In this document: piece after piece, positions 1-7,599 of the stretch | How positions within the stretch are numbered: the first letter of the stretch is position 1 | Layout of the letters: every line of letters starts with the position of its first letter | Source: MGR-bin208 sp043779285 | GTDB taxonomy: Bacteria > Bacteroidota > Bacteroidia > Chitinophagales > Chitinophagaceae | Reading direction: 5' to 3' | NCBI GenBank assembly: GCA_043779285.1 | Contig: JAYWEL010000275.1 | Location: 1 to 15,603 of the forward strand | Length of the DNA stretch: 15,603 bases | Translations under genes and position numbers: made by a program | The notes under the pieces: model-generated | What the model was told of the DNA's origin: nothing | The model's input: the letters and a program-made list of their open reading frames with translations, nothing else | Databases searched by the model: none

Positions 1-446
1 GCCTGACCGGACGGGCAGGGACTATGTGTAAATCTTAGATGGTATTATACCGCAGAAAAGCGCATTGGACTATTTACTGTTTATAAGCGGTATTATTAAA
101 AATAATGCGATATGGAATCAAAAACTTTAAACTTACCAGTTAGTTTCATTAACATCCTGATCAATCTACCCGAATGCGGAAAGGGCTATCAAATAGGTAA
201 AGGCATTTTAAAAAGCGGGAAGTTTTTGTATCAACATAAAAGTACTTAATTCGGAATTATTGATGTTGGATGAAAACGAAAATATCAGTATCAAGTACAT
301 TGACAAAATTGAAATGGAAAACAGGAAATAAAAAACCAAAAGCATCCTAATAGTTTTCTGTCTAAACGTTGAAAGACTTTGCTTTGAATAATGTATGTAA
401 AGCTTCAAACTGTTGTGCGTCTAATCCCAGTTTCGTTGTGTATTAT
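1..446. other. Gene-poor left flank with one broken small gene
   Basis: No intact gene is visible on either strand. The only coding-like signal is the frameshifted small ORF at 112-331, described separately. Bases 2-31 read as a short open frame ending in GRDYV and a TAA, which could be the tail of a gene entering from the left, but nine codons cannot be identified. Bases 41-51 form a small palindrome (GGTAT-T-ATACC), and ATACCGC at 47-53 has its complement at 87-93. Bases 332-446, downstream of the DUF4293 gene, show nothing recognisable. No convincing terminator was found for the leftward DUF4293/glyA transcript. Confidence 0.5.
112..331 (+). pseudogene. Frameshifted small protein of about 72 aa with an LPxxGxGYQ-like core
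   Basis: An ATG at 112 opens a 45-codon frame that stops at 247-249. If one A is removed from the AAAA run at 238-241, reading continues in the +1 frame from GTA at 242 to TAA at 329-331, giving about 72 residues. The joined product has a coherent composition: a hydrophobic start (LPVSFINILINLPECGKGYQ), then ILKSGKFLYQHK, then after the shift VLNSELLMLDENENISI and IDKIEMENRK. From memory this resembles small bacterial proteins of about 70 aa with an LPxSGMGYQ motif, a KDG/KSGK turn and a VLNSxxL segment, whose function I do not know. The continuity of that pattern across the shift is the main evidence that this was one gene. It may be decayed, a base-call error in an A run, or less likely programmed slippage. 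An in-frame TAA at 103-105 fixes the start. Confidence 0.5.
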
Positions 447-866
447 TTACCGAAGCCTATCCAAACTCTTAACCAACTTATCATCTTTCCAAATACCCCG
501 CATGGCTAACAAAAGAAAAAAGGGAACTGCCGCTGCTGCTATGGCTGCTATGGAGAAATTACCTTCTGTAAATGTCCATGTTTTTGTATAAAGCAAGTAG
601 GCATTTGCAATAGAAAAAATAAAAGCTACTAGTGTAAACCAGAACTGTGTCATCCTTTTTTTAAATAGAAAAATGGGGTAAAGGATTGAAATGATCAATA
701 CACTTGCCATGATGATTAATACTACATGGCTGGTAGAAGTTAATTCCTGATACGCTGTATAACCTTCTGCTGAAATTTTATTGCCTATATAAACCGGAAA
801 CTTAAATGATACGGCTGCAGCAAAAGCAGCAAGCAATAACCATAATGTCTGTATACGTTGTATCAT
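447..866 (-). CDS. DUF4293 family four-helix membrane protein
   Basis: This 139-residue protein is almost entirely membrane. Helices lie near residues 6-24, 48-68, 75-93 and 103-121, with a short basic cytoplasmic tail. It opens with MIQRIQTLWLLLA and ends with AMRGIWKDDKLVKSLDRLR; an N-terminal MIQRIQTxxLLLA and a C-terminal KDxxLVxSxDRLR are hallmarks of DUF4293, a small family of unknown function found mainly in Bacteroidota. The gene lies 43 nt downstream of glyA on the same strand, so co-transcription is likely, but nothing ties it to glycine or serine metabolism. The length is normal and the ATG start at 866 gives the family's usual N-terminus. No catalytic residues are apparent. The identification is solid; the role is unknown. 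Confidence 0.85.
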   Translation of the reverse strand: MIQRIQTLWLLLAAFAAAVSFKFPVYIGNKISAEGYTAYQELTSTSHVVLIIMASVLIISILYPIFLFKKRMTQFWFTLVAFIFSIANAYLLYTKTWTFTEGNFSIAAIAAAAVPFFLLLAMRGIWKDDKLVKSLDRLR

Positions 867-909
867 GTTTTATTTTTAAACGTAATGAAAAATTTATCAA
901 TCAAATGAA

Positions 910-2187
910 TTACAATTCAGGGTATAAAGGAAAATCATTCATCCATGCATTTACATCATTCCCGACCTGAGAAATTATTTGTTCGTCATCAATATTCATT
1001 AACAGCTTATCTATCAAGTCGACAATTGTATCCATGTGTTCTTCCTTCAGGCCACGTGTGGTAATAGCCGGAACACCAACCCGGATTCCGGAAGTTACAA
1101 AAGGACTTTTATCATCGTAAGGAACCGCATTTTTATTCAACGTTATATGAGCTCGGTCTAATGTTTCCTGTGCTTTTTTACCGGTAATATTTTTATTTCT
1201 TAAATCAATTAACAACAAATGATTGTCTGTCCCTCCACTGATAATTTCGTAATTCCGTTTAGTAAATGCATGGGCCATGGCTTGTGCATTGGTAATAATC
1301 TGTTTTGCATAAACGGTAAACTCCTCCGTTAAAATTTCTCCGAAAGCGATGGCTTTTGCTGCAATAATATGCTCTAATGGTCCACCCTGGGTACCTGGGA
1401 AAACGGCCATATCCAACAGATGGCTCATTTTGCGGATATGGCCTTTAGGGTCTTTTACTCCAAACGGATTTTCGAAATCTTTACCCATCAATATTATTCC
1501 GCCTCTTGGTCCGCGTAAAGTTTTATGGGTAGTAGATGTAACTATATGACAATGTTCGAAAGGAGAATTCAATAAACCTTTCGCAATTAAACCGGCAGGA
1601 TGTGCAATGTCGGCCATAACAAATGCACCAATTTGGTCAGCCACTTTTCTGATACGGGCATAATCTATATCACGGCTATAGGCAGATGCTCCGCAGATAA
1701 TCAATTTAGGTTTTATTTCAAGTGCTTTTTGCTCCAGCATTTCATAATCAATCAGGCCATCTTCTTTTTTTACTCCGTAAAAATGTGCATCATATAATTT
1801 ACCACTGAAATTTACCGGAGAGCCATGTGTTAAATGTCCACCCATACTAAGGTCCAAGCCAAGAATGGCATCTCCTGGCTTTAAAATAGCCAACAATACG
1901 GCTGCATTTGCTTGTGCACCACTGTGAGGTTGTACATTGGCATACTCGCAATTAAAAACTGTTTTAATACGGTCAATTGCCAATTGTTCTGTTTGATCGA
2001 CAATTTCGCAGCCCCCATAATATCTGCGACCAGGGTATCCTTCGGCATATTTATTCGTCATTACATTCCCCATGGCCTGCATCACCTGTAAACTGGTAAA
2101 GTTTTCGGATGCAATTAATTCAATTCCTTGTCGCTGGCGGTTCAACTCCTTCGCTATCAGATCAAAAACAACAGTATCTCTTTGCAT
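910..2187 (-). CDS. glyA: Serine hydroxymethyltransferase
   Basis: This PLP enzyme interconverts serine plus tetrahydrofolate with glycine plus 5,10-methylene-THF, the main source of one-carbon units for purine, thymidylate and methionine synthesis. It is cytosolic and usually a dimer. Taking the ATG at 2187 gives 425 residues, typical for the family. Visible hallmarks are the N-terminal ELIASENFTS (about 23-32), NKYAEGYPGRRYYGG (45-59), the substrate and cofactor region QPHSGAQANAAV (86-97), DIAHPAGL (193-200) and the PLP-lysine motif STTHKTLRGPRGG with K222. A longer frame starts at 2217 and adds ten residues, but that leader is atypical and covers a good -7 promoter box at 2203-2210, so 2187 is preferred. 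It is divergent from the nucleotidyltransferase gene and probably co-transcribed with the DUF4293 gene downstream. Confidence 0.97.
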   Translation of the reverse strand: MQRDTVVFDLIAKELNRQRQGIELIASENFTSLQVMQAMGNVMTNKYAEGYPGRRYYGGCEIVDQTEQLAIDRIKTVFNCEYANVQPHSGAQANAAVLLAILKPGDAILGLDLSMGGHLTHGSPVNFSGKLYDAHFYGVKKEDGLIDYEMLEQKALEIKPKLIICGASAYSRDIDYARIRKVADQIGAFVMADIAHPAGLIAKGLLNSPFEHCHIVTSTTHKTLRGPRGGIILMGKDFENPFGVKDPKGHIRKMSHLLDMAVFPGTQGGPLEHIIAAKAIAFGEILTEEFTVYAKQIITNAQAMAHAFTKRNYEIISGGTDNHLLLIDLRNKNITGKKAQETLDRAHITLNKNAVPYDDKSPFVTSGIRVGVPAITTRGLKEEHMDTIVDLIDKLLMNIDDEQIISQVGNDVNAWMNDFPLYPEL

Positions 2188-2202
2188 GTAAAAATGTTTT
2201 GG

Positions 2203-2210
2203 CAAAAATA
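2203..2210 (-). promoter_or_regulatory. Probable -7 promoter box of glyA
   Basis: Read on the minus strand these bases are TATTTTTG, a perfect match to the Bacteroidota -7 consensus TAnnTTTG, followed by C. The box ends 15 nt before the preferred glyA ATG at 2187, so transcription would begin just ahead of that codon and after the longer alternative start at 2217. A convincing -33 TTG at the right distance was not found, which lowers confidence. Confidence 0.4.
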
Positions 2211-2260
2211 GCAACATCAGCTTTAAATCCTATCCTGATTTTTTATATGGACTAAACTCA

Positions 2261-2291
2261 TTTAGGTCTTTAATGTAAATGTCTTACTTTG
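2261..2291 (+). promoter_or_regulatory. Possible promoter of the nucleotidyltransferase operon
   Basis: TTTA at 2261-2264 and TTACTTTG at 2284-2291 are separated by 19 nt. They approximate the Bacteroidota -33 (TTTG) and -7 (TAnnTTTG) elements with one mismatch each. The -7 box ends 25 nt upstream of the ATG at 2317. It lies in the 129-nt divergent gap shared with glyA. Confidence 0.4.
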
Positions 2292-2316
2292 CAATCCCTT
2301 TTATAAAATAAACAGG

Positions 2317-3309
2317 ATGAAGGCAATCATACCCGTAGCGGGAGCAGGTACAAAACTACGACCACATACATATACGCAACCGAAGGCATTAATACCGCTT
2401 GCAGGTAAACCTATACTTAGTATTATCGTTGATCAGTTAATCGAAACTGGCATTCAGGAATTTATTTTTATTGTAGGTTATCAGGGAGAAAAAATTCAGG
2501 ATTATGTCAAACAAAAGTATCCGGATCTGATTGTTTATTTTGTTCAGCAAAATGACCGGCAAGGTATTGGCCATGCCATTAAACTGACTCGAGATATTGT
2601 TCAAAACGATTCCGTGTTTGTGGTTTTGGGAGACACGATCTGCGAAAGTGATTTAAAAGCAGTGATGGAAAGTGAGTTTTCTATGTTGGGAGTAAAAAAG
2701 GTGGATGATCCCCGTGAGTTTGGCGTTGCCATCATTGATGAAAACGGATTTATAGAACATGTTATTGAAAAACCGCAGATTCCAAAATCGAATATGGCTT
2801 TAGTAGGGATGTATAAGATTCTTGAATCGGAGTTGATGTTTAATTGCCTGGAAAGCAATGTGCAAAAGGGTTTGCGAAGCTATGGAGAATATAATTTAAC
2901 AGATGCGTTGGAATGTATGATTGCCTCCGGTGCCAGATTCAAATCGTTTAAAGTAGAAAATTGGTTCGATTGTGGTAAGAAAGACAGTCTGATTGAATCG
3001 AATGCAACCATGCTTAAAAAATTTGGATCACAGGTTTATGGGGAAGAAAAATTTGAGAATACCATTATTATTCCTCCGGTGAGTATCAGTAAAGGTTGTG
3101 ATATAAAAAATTCAATCATTGGTCCTAATGTATCTATCGGCGAAAACACAGTGATCAATTATTCTATTGTAAAAAATTCCATTGTCGGATCCTTTTCTCA
3201 CTTGCATGATATTGTATTGGACAGCTCATTAATCGGTAGCGATACCGGTTTGCGAGGAGAGTCCAGAACCTTGAATATCGGAGACAATACCGATATTGAT
3301 TTGGGATAA
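2317..3309 (+). CDS. Sugar-phosphate nucleotidyltransferase with C-terminal beta-helix
   Basis: The protein probably transfers a nucleotidyl group from an NTP to a sugar 1-phosphate to make an NDP-sugar for envelope polysaccharide synthesis. Its 330 residues fall into two parts. The N-terminal NTP_transferase fold (about 1-235) shows the nucleotide loop AGAGTKLRPHT (8-18), the substrate lysine region QPKALIPLAGKPI (21-33), LGDT (104-107) with the metal-binding Asp, EKP (151-153), and NWFDCG (215-220). The C-terminal part (about 245-325) has hexad-like repeats such as IIGPNVSIGENTVI, consistent with a left-handed beta-helix. The usual GTRL is GTKL here, a conservative change. The overall form is that of long RmlA-like glucose-1-phosphate thymidylyltransferases. 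The sugar and nucleotide cannot be decided from sequence, and no other sugar-nucleotide genes are nearby. The next gene starts 36 nt downstream, so the two are probably co-transcribed. Confidence 0.85.
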   Translation: MKAIIPVAGAGTKLRPHTYTQPKALIPLAGKPILSIIVDQLIETGIQEFIFIVGYQGEKIQDYVKQKYPDLIVYFVQQNDRQGIGHAIKLTRDIVQNDSVFVVLGDTICESDLKAVMESEFSMLGVKKVDDPREFGVAIIDENGFIEHVIEKPQIPKSNMALVGMYKILESELMFNCLESNVQKGLRSYGEYNLTDALECMIASGARFKSFKVENWFDCGKKDSLIESNATMLKKFGSQVYGEEKFENTIIIPPVSISKGCDIKNSIIGPNVSIGENTVINYSIVKNSIVGSFSHLHDIVLDSSLIGSDTGLRGESRTLNIGDNTDIDLG

Positions 3310-3345
3310 AATCATACTTTAAGCAATCAACAAATTCTCTGCAGC

Positions 3346-4287
3346 ATGTTTTCAAATCGTATTACACAACTTTTTGGAATTGATTACCCCATTATTCAAG
3401 CCGGTATGATTTGGGCCAGTGGCTGGAAGTTGGCAAGTGCGGTTAGTAATGCAGGTGGCTTAGGAATTATTGGCAGCGGGTCGATGTATCCGGATGTCTT
3501 ACAAGAACATATCCGTAAATGCAAGGCAGCTACTTCGAAACCATTTGGCGTTAATGTGCCGTTGCTTTATCCCGACATCGAGAATCTCATTGAAATTATC
3601 ATGAAGGAAGAAGTAAAAATAGTTTTTACATCGGCAGGTAATCCCAAAACCTGGACACAAATTTTAAACAAACAAGGCATAACTGTTGTGCACGTTGTAA
3701 GCAGCAGCAAATTTGCCATCAAATCGGAAGAAGCTGGCTGTGATGCAGTGGTAGCTGAAGGTTTTGAGGCCGGCGGACATAACGGAAGGGAAGAAACCAG
3801 TTCGATGGTTTTGATTCCTGCAGTTTGCAATGCAGTAAAAATTCCGGTTATAGCAGCTGGTGGTATTGCTACCGGAAGACAAATGTTAGCAGCCATGGTT
3901 CTTGGTGCAGAGGGAGTGCAGATGGGTAGCCGATTTGTAGTTAGCAACGAAGCCTCTTCGCATATTGATTTTAAGAAAGCTGTTATTGATGCAAAAGAAG
4001 GAGATACAGCATTGACATTAAAAAAATTAACGCCTGTTAGATTAATTAAAAATAAATTTTATCAGGAAGTTAATGAAGCGCAGCAAAGAGGCGCATCCAT
4101 GGAAGAATTAACTAATATATTGGGCAGGGCGAGGGCTAAAAAAGGCATGTTTGAAGGTAATCTAGATGAAGGGGAATTAGAAATTGGACAAGTGAGTTCT
4201 ATGCTTCATGAAATATTACCAGCTTCAGAAATTGTTAAAAATGTTTGGACGGAATTTCAACAAGCATTAATTAATCCGATGATTTAA
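3346..4287 (+). CDS. Nitronate monooxygenase / FabK-like FMN flavoprotein
   Basis: This 313-residue TIM-barrel flavoprotein belongs to the NPD/2-nitropropane dioxygenase family, which includes nitronate monooxygenases (detoxifying alkyl nitronates) and FabK-type enoyl-ACP reductases (fatty-acid elongation). Visible family features are the start ITQLFGIDYPIIQAGMIWAS (6-25), NAGGLGIIGSG (35-45), KPFGVNVPL (65-73), the catalytic-histidine region GFEAGGHNGREE with H145, the FMN phosphate loop AAGGIATGRQ (170-179) and LGAEGVQMGSRF (186-197). The C-terminal stretch RARAKKGMFEGNLDEGELEIGQ resembles the family's ending with its GQ motif. NMO and FabK cannot be told apart reliably from sequence. Adjacency to a sugar nucleotidyltransferase gives no clue to substrate. 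Cytosolic, length normal. Confidence 0.85.
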   Translation: MFSNRITQLFGIDYPIIQAGMIWASGWKLASAVSNAGGLGIIGSGSMYPDVLQEHIRKCKAATSKPFGVNVPLLYPDIENLIEIIMKEEVKIVFTSAGNPKTWTQILNKQGITVVHVVSSSKFAIKSEEAGCDAVVAEGFEAGGHNGREETSSMVLIPAVCNAVKIPVIAAGGIATGRQMLAAMVLGAEGVQMGSRFVVSNEASSHIDFKKAVIDAKEGDTALTLKKLTPVRLIKNKFYQEVNEAQQRGASMEELTNILGRARAKKGMFEGNLDEGELEIGQVSSMLHEILPASEIVKNVWTEFQQALINPMI

Positions 4288-4357
4288 TTTTGATTTAATA
4301 CCTTGTACTTTCTAAGATGGGATTAATGACCGAATTTTATTTTTAAATCAACATAAT

Positions 4358-4762
4358 ATGCTCTCAAAATCTTTTATGTTTTTATCGACAGCCCTTTTGG
4401 GTTCTGTGGTTTGTGCAGCAAATGAAATAGATCCTGAACTAGCTGAAGCCACACGAAGAAATGAAGTGTATGGTAATGTCGTGCATGCACAGACTAAGTC
4501 AAACATGAAAGACGTGCATGTTACAGCTTATGTGGATTCAAAAAAAATGAAGATTCAGCAAACCGACAATGAAGGTAATTACAGCATTGAAATTTTGAAA
4601 CCCGGGTTGTATAAATTTGTTTTTGAAAAAAACGGGTTTAAAAAAATCGTTAAAGAAAATATTATCATTAAAGGAGATGAGGCATTCGTAATAAACATAG
4701 AAATGTTTGAAATCCCGGAAATGGATTTATTCCCTTCTCTTTTTAACTTTTTGGAGAAATAA
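4358..4762 (+). CDS. Secreted carboxypeptidase-regulatory-like domain protein
   Basis: This is a 134-residue exported protein. A signal peptide covers about residues 1-20 (hydrophobic FMFLSTALLGSVV, then CAA as a plausible signal peptidase I site). The rest, about 36-115, is a single beta-sandwich of the CarboxypepD_reg-like type: YGNVVHAQTKSNMKDVHVTA, a central DNEGNYSIEILKPGLYKF motif, then NGFKKIVKENIIIKGDEAFV. Such domains form the N-terminal plug-side extension of many TonB-dependent receptors in this phylum, but here the domain stands alone with no barrel following. Stand-alone versions are common and mostly uncharacterised, so no specific function can be given. It has its own 70-nt upstream gap without a convincing promoter. 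A strong terminator 22 nt after its stop ends its transcript. Confidence 0.75.
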   Translation: MLSKSFMFLSTALLGSVVCAANEIDPELAEATRRNEVYGNVVHAQTKSNMKDVHVTAYVDSKKMKIQQTDNEGNYSIEILKPGLYKFVFEKNGFKKIVKENIIIKGDEAFVINIEMFEIPEMDLFPSLFNFLEK

Positions 4763-4771
4763 TCAACCAAA

Positions 4772-5314
4772 CTAATTGCTTATAAATTGGGATGTATAAA
4801 TTACATCCCAATTTTTTTTGTTATGACGGAGCAGGGAAATTCCTTCCGGCTTCCATTTTGCACTGTATTTTTTGTTTTCAAAATAAGGAAAGGCTTCTTC
4901 AAATTGTTTTTTATGCAAATCCCTGCTGGCTATGGTTATATGCGGGTGAAAAGTGCGGCTATCTTTTTTTAATGGGAATAATTTTTGTGTAATGAGGACT
5001 TCTTCAAGATCTGTTTTTATATTGATCAACCAATCATGCTGGATTACATTCACAAATATCGTTGAAGGTTTAAAACAGGAAAATCCATCCAGTTTTATTT
5101 CTGCTGCTTGTTGAATTTTCGAAAACGAATCTATTGCCAATTTCATTTCTTCTTCTAAGCCGGCATCCATCCAAAATGGTGGTATCAATGTAATATGTGC
5201 TGGTGACCTCAATGCAATCACTGATTGATAGATATCTTTCATACGGTTTTTCCATATCATTAATTGCCGGTCAATTTCATCCGGAGCAACCAAAGCCAGG
5301 TAATACATATTCAT
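4772..5314 (-). CDS. 2H phosphoesterase (2'-5' RNA ligase-like)
   Basis: This 180-residue protein has the two HxT motifs that define 2H phosphoesterases: HITLIPPF at 40-47 (H40, T42) and HPHITIAS at 123-130 (H125, T127). The two histidines form the catalytic pair acting on 2',3'-cyclic or 2'-5' phosphodiester bonds in RNA or nucleotides. The family includes ThpR/LigT and the YjcG-like proteins of Firmicutes. The true substrate here is unknown. The frame extends to a TTG at 5317, but ATG at 5314 is preferred; ATG at 5308 is a second possibility, and none has a good ribosome binding site. It starts 21 nt after the permease gene and is almost certainly the third gene of the ABC operon. Its coding end contains the terminator of the convergent gene. 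Confidence 0.85.
   Translation of the reverse strand: MNMYYLALVAPDEIDRQLMIWKNRMKDIYQSVIALRSPAHITLIPPFWMDAGLEEEMKLAIDSFSKIQQAAEIKLDGFSCFKPSTIFVNVIQHDWLINIKTDLEEVLITQKLFPLKKDSRTFHPHITIASRDLHKKQFEEAFPYFENKKYSAKWKPEGISLLRHNKKNWDVIYTSQFISN
4784..4819 (+). terminator. Intrinsic terminator lying inside the convergent gene
   Basis: A perfect 13-bp stem pairs 4784-4796 (AAATTGGGATGTA) with 4802-4814, with a 5-nt loop and an unbroken run of T at 4812-4819. It terminates plus-strand transcription from the carboxypeptidase-regulatory-like gene. The whole hairpin lies within the last codons of the minus-strand 2H phosphoesterase, where it encodes NWDVIYTSQF. In the minus direction the bases after the stem (AT-rich but interrupted) give a poorer U tract, so termination is probably mainly one-way. 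Confidence 0.85.
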
Positions 5315-5335
5315 CAAAAGAAGATTGAAGTTGCA

Positions 5336-6625
5336 TTAACGACGCAACCATTTGATCATTTCTTTCCAAGTCACTTTCTTGCCATATAATAAAATGCCTG
5401 TACGATAAATTTTGGCACTTAACCAGGTTGTAAAAATAAATCCAATAACCAGGAATGACATGGACAAGGCCAATTGCCACCATGGTACGCCAAAACCAAT
5501 CCTTCCCATCATTACGATTGGCGAAGTAAAGGGTATCATACTACCCACTACGGCTAATGTTCCATTGGGGTCATTGAATGAATTGATCATGATAAAAAAG
5601 CCAATAATGATCGGTAGTGTAATTGGAAGTGACATGGACTGTGCTTCATTCGGATCATCATTGATAGCACTGCCAACTGCAGCAAATAAAGAGGCATAAA
5701 AAAGATAACCACCAATAAAATAAAATATAAATGTACCGATGATCAGCCCCCAAGGCATTTGTCCAAGTTCTGATATCACGGCCTGCATCATTTGATTATC
5801 ATCGGCAGTGCCTGTAGTCATACCCATTTTTCTTGCTTCCTGTGCCTGGGCAAATAAGTCAGGAAAGAAGGATGCACCTAAAGTGGTGAGTAGTAACATG
5901 AATAATATCCAAATGATGAACTGAGTTAAACCTACTCCTGCAATCCCGATGATTTTTCCCATCATCAATTGAAATGGTTTTACGGAACTGATTATTATTT
6001 CAGCAATTCGGTTTGTCTTTTCTTCCATGACTCCACGCATGACCATCATGCCGTATATGAGTAAGGTAATGTACATGATGATGCCTGCCATATAGCCAAT
6101 ACCAAAAGAACCAATGGTGCTGGATCGTTTTCCTTCATTATCACTGAAGATGATCTTAATATTACTTTTCAGGCTATCGAGTTGTGTCTTTGTAATTCCT
6201 CTGTCAGCCATATGCTTGGCTTCCACCAGGTCATTGATTTCGTCTTTTAAAAACTCTTCTGTAGCTAATCCAACTTTTTTTGGGCTTTTAAATTCTGGTT
6301 TATTGCCAGTTTCAAAAATAGTTGACGGTATCAGTAATGCACCCGAATAACCAGCTTTTTCGTAAGTAGATACTACTTCATCCCAGCTTTTGTTTTTTTC
6401 AAAACTGAAGTTCTTCGAGTCTTGATTTTTTAATTTGCCTTCAAAATAATTGCTTTGATCAAGCACCATAATATTCTGCGATTCCTTGCTTTTTGCAGCC
6501 ATTACACCCATCAAAAGCATTACACCAAAAAACAGCAAGGGGAATACAAGTGTAGTAACAATGAACATTTTTTTTCGAACCCTTGTCAGGTATTCTCTTT
6601 GTATAATAAGCCAGATTTTTTGCAT
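5336..6625 (-). CDS. ABC-2 type transporter permease (NatB-like)
   Basis: This 429-residue membrane subunit pairs with the ATPase encoded just upstream. It opens with a basic amphipathic stretch (LIIQREYLTRVRKKM), has a first helix at about 21-44 and an extracytoplasmic domain at about 45-173. Five or six further helices follow, near 174-196, 223-249, 292-318, 333-350, possibly 356-374, and 383-404. The cytoplasmic segment after helix 2, MRGVMEEKTNRIAEIIISSVKPFQLMMGK, matches the conserved EEKTNRxxEIxxSSVxPxxLMxGKI motif of COG1668 permeases, the class of the sodium exporter NatB. Such systems export ions, drugs or peptides; the substrate is not readable from sequence. The gene lies 24 nt downstream of the ATPase and 21 nt upstream of the 2H phosphoesterase. 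Length is normal for the class. Confidence 0.88.
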   Translation of the reverse strand: MQKIWLIIQREYLTRVRKKMFIVTTLVFPLLFFGVMLLMGVMAAKSKESQNIMVLDQSNYFEGKLKNQDSKNFSFEKNKSWDEVVSTYEKAGYSGALLIPSTIFETGNKPEFKSPKKVGLATEEFLKDEINDLVEAKHMADRGITKTQLDSLKSNIKIIFSDNEGKRSSTIGSFGIGYMAGIIMYITLLIYGMMVMRGVMEEKTNRIAEIIISSVKPFQLMMGKIIGIAGVGLTQFIIWILFMLLLTTLGASFFPDLFAQAQEARKMGMTTGTADDNQMMQAVISELGQMPWGLIIGTFIFYFIGGYLFYASLFAAVGSAINDDPNEAQSMSLPITLPIIIGFFIMINSFNDPNGTLAVVGSMIPFTSPIVMMGRIGFGVPWWQLALSMSFLVIGFIFTTWLSAKIYRTGILLYGKKVTWKEMIKWLRR

Positions 6626-6649
6626 GACGATTGAATGTTTTAATAAAAA

Positions 6650-7582
6650 TTAAGCATCTACTTTTTCAAATTTCCTTGCAGCAGGTGTTCCTTCAACAAG
6701 TTTAATAAAGATGTCGTTCAGTGATGGAAGTATTTCATTGAAAGCCTGAATATTTACTTGCTGATTAATGAAATGAGTCAACAGGTCATTTGGTTTAAAA
6801 TGCTCATTGATTTTTACAATATAAGAATGATCATAAGTTTTAATGACTGAAAAAATATTGCTGTTGATTTGTATAGGTTTTTCATCAAAGCTTATGCGGA
6901 AAAGATTTTCTTTAAAATCCTGTTTCACCTGGTTAACGGTGCCATCTAAAATCTTCTTTCCTTTATTCATCAATACAATATGGTCACAGATTTCTTCCAC
7001 TTGTTCCATTCTATGTGTACTGAAAATGATGGTTGAACCTTTTTTAGCCAGCTTATAAATTTCTTCTTTGATGATATTGCTGTTCACCGGGTCCAAGCCA
7101 CTAAAGGGTTCATCCAGAATAATCAGTTTTGGTTCGTGTAAAACAGTAGTTACAAACTGGAGTTTCTGTGACATGCCTTTCGACAGGTCTTCCACTTTTT
7201 TATTCCACCAGCTTTCCATTTCCAGTTTTACAAACCATTCTTTTATTTTGTCGAAAGCTTCTTTTTTGGACAAACCTTTCAATTGTGCCAGATACATGGC
7301 TTGTTCACCAATCTTCATTTTTTTATACAGGCCTCTTTCTTCCGGCATATAACCAATCAATCCCACATCTTTTACTGGGTCAAAATTTTTGCCATTGAAA
7401 ATAATATTTCCATAATCCGGATAAAAAATACCCGTGATCATTCTGATCAAAGTCGTTTTCCCTGCACCATTTGGTCCAAGTAATCCAAATATGCTTCCTT
7501 CGTCAACAGACATACTGATGTCATCAACTGCTTTTTGCGTAGCGTAATATTTTTTAAGATTTTGTATTTCAAGTAAAGCCAT
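6650..7582 (-). CDS. ABC transporter ATP-binding protein (NatA-like)
   Basis: This 310-residue nucleotide-binding subunit powers the permease encoded next. All motifs are present: Walker A GPNGAGKT (36-43), signature LSKGM (133-137), Walker B LIILDEP (153-159), D-loop SGLD, and the H-loop histidine H190 in FSTHRM. The Q-loop region reads GYMPEERGLYKKM (78-90), the MPEERGLY form characteristic of the NatA/COG4152 class, which pairs with NatB-like permeases. A C-terminal extension of about 85 residues after the NBD fits DUF4162. It is the first gene of a three-gene minus-strand operon. Divergent from the Zn-phospholipase-like gene across a 144-nt gap. Confidence 0.93.
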   Translation of the reverse strand: MALLEIQNLKKYYATQKAVDDISMSVDEGSIFGLLGPNGAGKTTLIRMITGIFYPDYGNIIFNGKNFDPVKDVGLIGYMPEERGLYKKMKIGEQAMYLAQLKGLSKKEAFDKIKEWFVKLEMESWWNKKVEDLSKGMSQKLQFVTTVLHEPKLIILDEPFSGLDPVNSNIIKEEIYKLAKKGSTIIFSTHRMEQVEEICDHIVLMNKGKKILDGTVNQVKQDFKENLFRISFDEKPIQINSNIFSVIKTYDHSYIVKINEHFKPNDLLTHFINQQVNIQAFNEILPSLNDIFIKLVEGTPAARKFEKVDA

Positions 7583-7599
7583 AAGTGAAATTTATTTTT

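Noticed and set aside
2..31. Nine-codon open frame ending GRDYV and TAA, possibly the tail of a gene from the left.
   Set aside because: Too short to identify and equally likely by chance; the sequence upstream is outside the window.
41..95. Inverted repeat ATACCGC/GCGGTAT and a small GGTATTATACC palindrome.
   Set aside because: Seven-base arms 33 nt apart in gene-free DNA with no flanking duplication; not enough for a mobile-element end or operator.
208..408. Minus-strand 66-aa frame with hydrophobic content.
   Set aside because: It is antisense to the frameshifted small gene and its composition reflects AT-rich DNA; no start signal or family resemblance.
3567..3947. A 126-aa minus-strand frame inside the nitronate monooxygenase gene.
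   Set aside because: Shadow of a strongly supported gene; composition is low-complexity Ala/Pro/Thr/Ser and shows no domain.
5317..5317. TTG as start of the 2H phosphoesterase, one codon upstream of ATG.
   Set aside because: The ATG at 5314 directly follows and no ribosome binding site favours the TTG.
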